Below, in pieces: positions 4,484 to 7,128 of a stretch of 7,128 nucleotides of DNA. Position 1 is the first letter of the stretch. Each line of letters opens with the position of its first letter. The DNA comes from Treponema sp. (lineage in GTDB: Bacteria > Spirochaetota > Spirochaetia > Treponematales > Breznakiellaceae). A program made the translations under genes and the position numbers. Where the stretch lies: positions 1 through 7,128 of the forward strand of contig JAIROH010000054.1 in assembly GCA_031257595.1 (NCBI GenBank). Direction: 5' to 3'. A model generated the notes under the pieces. That model did no database searches and was not told the DNA's origin. It was given only the letters and a program-made list of their open reading frames with translations.

Positions 4484-7128
4484 GCTCTTCGTGGCTCATC
4501 CGGGCAAGCCAGGATTCCCCGGAAGCGACGGTCATGTCGGCCAGTTCCTGTTTGCTGACGATCATCGCGTCGATTTTTTCCTCAAAGCTGTTTTTGGTGA
4601 TAAAAAGGTGAACAAAAACCGTGCGTTTTTGGCCTATACGGAATGCCCTGTCGGTAGCCTGGTTTTCCACCGCCGGATTGTACCACAGATCGTAGTGGAT
4701 CACCCGGCTTGCCGCGGTAAGGTTCAGGCCCAGACCGCCCGCCCTCAGACTTACCAACAGTATCCGGGAAACCGGATCGTTCTGGAAACTGCGGATTACC
4801 TCCGCCCGGTTTTTCTGGCTCAGGCCGCCGTGGTAGATTAACGCCGCTTCCTCCAGTTCTTCTTTTATGATGCGGGCAAGGCAGTCCAGGGTTTCCACAT
4901 ACTGGCTGAAGATCAGGGTCTTTTCCCGGTTGGCAAGGATCTCTTCCAGCAGGGTCACAAGCAGCCCGGCTTTGCCGGAAAGGGCCGACTCGGCGGGACT
5001 TTCCTTGTCAAAAACCCGGGGATGATCGCAGATCTGTTTAAGGGAAGTAAGCAAAGAGAGAATCAGGGCCGGCCGTTCTTTGGGATCCATTTTTTCCGAC
5101 TTTTTGATCGATTCGGAAACCACGCTTTCGTACAGGGCCGCCTGCTCCTTTTCCAGCACGGCGTATTCGTTGGCGGTGATTTTTTCCGGCAGATCCTTGA
5201 TGATGGTTTTGTCGGTTTTAAGGCGCCGCAGCAGGAAAGGGGCGGTTATTTTCCGCAGGGCTTCCGCCTGTTCCCGGCTGCGCATCACCTCAATGGGAAT
5301 ACGGTACTGTTCCCTAAATTCCGCGGCGTTTCCAAGGTAGCCGGGAAGGACAAAATCAAACAGGGAACGAAGGTCTTCCAGGCGGTTTTCTACGGGAGTT
5401 CCCGACAAGGCCAGACGGTACCGGGAACGGAGGCTTTTTGTCGTCCGGGAAATACGGGTTTCGGCGTTTTTCATCAGATGGGCCTCGTCTACAATCAAAA
5501 ACGAAAAAACCTCCTTTTCAAGTTTGCCCGCGTCCCGAACCACCGTCTGGTATGTGGTAAGGAACACGTCCTTTTCCCGGTCGAGACGGCGGCGGTTTCC
5601 GTGATAGCGGGACACACCCAAAGACGGGGCAAAACGGGCCAGCTCCTTTTCCCAGTTGTCCAAAAGGGACGCGGGGGCAACGACAAGGCAGCCGTCTCCC
5701 AAAAGACCCTCTTCCTTTAATTTAAGAATACCTGCAATAGCCTGGACGGTTTTGCCCAGCCCCATGTCATCCGCCAGAATACAGCCGAAACCGGAAAAGA
5801 ACAGGGAACATACCCAGTTGTAACCCCGCTTCTGATAGGGCCTTAAAACGGCGCGCAGATTTTGGGGAACCGGAAAATCCCGCTCCTCAAAAAACTTGTC
5901 TATGGTTTCCCGGACGTCAAAGGCAAGAACCGTGTCCCCGGAAAAATGGGCTTTGAGAAAATCGTTAAAACCCGGCGCCGTTCCATGGGCTTTTTTAAGA
6001 AGCCGCGAAAATTCTTCCGGATCGATTTTGACAAAGCCATCCTTAAAACGAACCAGCGCCCGTTTCTGTTTGACCAGTTTTTCAAATTCTTTAAGGTCCA
6101 TCACCTTTTCCCCGACGGCAACCTGCCATTCAAAATTCAGCAGGCTGTTCAAGTCCAGGTAATGTACCAGCGATGCGGACGTTGTGCCTTTAAGAACCAG
6201 CCGGGGCTTTAATTCCCGGTGCAGGGCCTTGGGAAGGATAACCGTTATGCCAAGCCGGGAAAGCAGGGGAGCGGCGGAATCCAGAAACGACACCAGCCGG
6301 GGTTCGGAAAGCGCTACCGCCGGCCTGGCCGAAAGCTCCCGGATTTCGGGAAGGTAGTTGGAAAGGGCCGCCGGCGCCCGGAACAGTTCCGGATCCCCGC
6401 ATTTGAAAAGGGGGATCTTTTTTCCCGTCTGCTCCGCAAGTACCTCCATGGAAAGAACAAAGTTTTCGTTCTCCTCCGATTTGGAATCACTTTTTACGGT
6501 GATGCTGTATTGCGGGCCGGCAAAATTGATATGCAGTACCGAAAGCCAGCGATCGATTGCGGAAGGAAGGCTCCTTCGGGCCGGCGAAGAAACATCAAGG
6601 CTTTTTCCCTGAAAAAACAGATCCAGCAATTCCCGGAAATCCTGCGCCTGTCCGCCGAAACTGCCGCTTTTAAGGGCAAAAAATTTAACCCTGACCCATT
6701 CGTTGAGAAACGCCGATGCAAGCAGATCCGTTACACTCCGCCCGGAAGCCCGCCCGCCGTCCAGGGACAGCATGCCGCACTCACGGGCGGCAAGGCCTTC
6801 CAGCATTTCCAGTACCTGGGGCAGGGTTTCAAAGGGACGCCAGATAATCCGCAGGATCTTTTTTTTGCGGTTTTTTCCGGCGCCTTCTTCATCGTGTTCT
6901 TCAACGAACACAGAGGGAATAAAGGCCCCGGCGGAACAGAGCAGGTTAAGAAACTTAAAAAGATAAAACAGGTACGAGTATGATTCCGTGCCGTCCTCGG
7001 AAGAAAAACATACAAATTGTTCAAAGGCTTCGTAAACCGAATAACGGATTTTGTTACCCGCAATGTCTTTCGCCACAAGAACGGGTTCGGCGCCCGGTCC
7101 CGGATTTCGGCAGAGAACGTTCCAGACA
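4461..7128 (-). CDS. SNF2-family helicase-like ATPase, N-terminal part outside window
   Basis: This is the C-terminal 888 residues of a bacterial SNF2/Rad54-type double-stranded DNA translocase. It couples ATP hydrolysis to movement along DNA and the removal of bound proteins; the exact role of bacterial members is mostly unknown. Numbering from the GTG at 7076: an SNF2-associated region like DUF3670 spans about 265-365 (LLSRLGITVILP, then FEWQVAVGEKVMDLKEFEKL). The motor follows, with LRPYQKRGYNW (411-421), Walker A DDMGLGKT (436-443), motif Ia VVAPASLLDNW (465-475), Walker B DEAH (530-533), motif III LSGTP (557-561), motif IV LIFSQY (721-726), motif V SLRAGGLGLNLTAASRV (776-792) and motif VI QATDRAFRIGQ (806-816). 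All seven motor motifs are intact. The GTG at 7076 is not the true start: 17 further in-frame codons run to the window edge without a stop and no ribosome binding site precedes it. The gene is convergent with the toxin; no terminator is visible between them. Confidence 0.93.
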   Translation of the reverse strand, partial: VWNVLCRNPGPGAEPVLVAKDIAGNKIRYSVYEAFEQFVCFSSEDGTESYSYLFYLFKFLNLLCSAGAFIPSVFVEEHDEEGAGKNRKKKILRIIWRPFETLPQVLEMLEGLAARECGMLSLDGGRASGRSVTDLLASAFLNEWVRVKFFALKSGSFGGQAQDFRELLDLFFQGKSLDVSSPARRSLPSAIDRWLSVLHINFAGPQYSITVKSDSKSEENENFVLSMEVLAEQTGKKIPLFKCGDPELFRAPAALSNYLPEIRELSARPAVALSEPRLVSFLDSAAPLLSRLGITVILPKALHRELKPRLVLKGTTSASLVHYLDLNSLLNFEWQVAVGEKVMDLKEFEKLVKQKRALVRFKDGFVKIDPEEFSRLLKKAHGTAPGFNDFLKAHFSGDTVLAFDVRETIDKFFEERDFPVPQNLRAVLRPYQKRGYNWVCSLFFSGFGCILADDMGLGKTVQAIAGILKLKEEGLLGDGCLVVAPASLLDNWEKELARFAPSLGVSRYHGNRRRLDREKDVFLTTYQTVVRDAGKLEKEVFSFLIVDEAHLMKNAETRISRTTKSLRSRYRLALSGTPVENRLEDLRSLFDFVLPGYLGNAAEFREQYRIPIEVMRSREQAEALRKITAPFLLRRLKTDKTIIKDLPEKITANEYAVLEKEQAALYESVVSESIKKSEKMDPKERPALILSLLTSLKQICDHPRVFDKESPAESALSGKAGLLVTLLEEILANREKTLIFSQYVETLDCLARIIKEELEEAALIYHGGLSQKNRAEVIRSFQNDPVSRILLVSLRAGGLGLNLTAASRVIHYDLWYNPAVENQATDRAFRIGQKRTVFVHLFITKNSFEEKIDAMIVSKQELADMTVASGESWLARMSHEELKALFDR

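Noticed and set aside
4470..4490. Hairpin AAGAGCT-TAA-AGCCCTT followed by T residues on the minus strand as an SNF2 terminator
   Set aside because: It contains a mismatch and lies inside the SNF2 coding sequence, so termination would occur before the stop codon at 4461-4463.
5022..6983. Long plus-strand open frames opposite the SNF2 gene (5022-5720 and 6219-6983)
   Set aside because: They mirror intact SNF2 motor motifs on the other strand and have no family resemblance or ribosome binding sites.
2398..7128. ATPase, toxin-antitoxin pair and SNF2 protein as one new defence system
   Set aside because: The genes lie on different strands with separate promoters, differ sharply in composition, and have no shared operon structure; adjacency alone does not support a joint function.

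Overview
The window looks like a piece of a bacterial chromosome, most likely from a spirochaete related to Treponema. This rests on remembered resemblance of the GyrA sequence, of the AAA/DUF4143 ATPase and of the toxin-antitoxin pair to treponeme proteins; no search was run, so the genus is tentative. The host genes are moderately GC-rich (sampled 60-base lines of gyrA are 50-68% GC). The toxin-antitoxin segment is only about 30% GC (183 of 600 bases at 3841-4440).

Layout. Bases 1-2291 (minus strand) hold gyrA without its last few dozen codons, which lie off the left edge. A 106-base divergent intergenic region (2292-2397) separates it from a complete plus-strand gene (2398-3690) for a 430-residue AAA ATPase of the AAA_14/DUF4143 class. 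A 146-base spacer (3691-3836) follows, with a promoter and a candidate operator. Then comes a type II toxin-antitoxin pair: a Phd/YefM-type antitoxin (3837-4118) and a RelE/ParE-type toxin frame (4115-4483). The rest (4461-7128, minus strand) is the C-terminal part of a large SNF2-family helicase-like ATPase, convergent with the toxin and overlapping it by 23 bases. No gene-free stretch exceeds 300 bases. No tRNA, rRNA, CRISPR array or insertion sequence was seen.

The genes do not form an obvious pathway. gyrA is a housekeeping gene. The ATPase and the toxin-antitoxin pair are accessory genes lodged between gyrA and the SNF2 gene, and the toxin-antitoxin pair has a base composition suggesting recent transfer. 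The most striking details are four. (1) The toxin frame has no ATG, GTG or TTG where it should begin: the usual ATGA stop/start overlap reads ATAA, so one G-to-A change would both keep the antitoxin stop and remove the toxin start. (2) Both divergent genes, gyrA and the ATPase, have a promoter-like -10 box exactly six bases before the ATG, suggesting leaderless mRNAs. (3) GyrA has methionine at the residue equivalent to Ser83 of E. coli in the quinolone-resistance region. (4) The ATPase carries a Gly/Ala-rich insertion of about 34 residues encoded by GC-rich inverted repeats. I found no convincing evidence of a wholly new multi-gene system.
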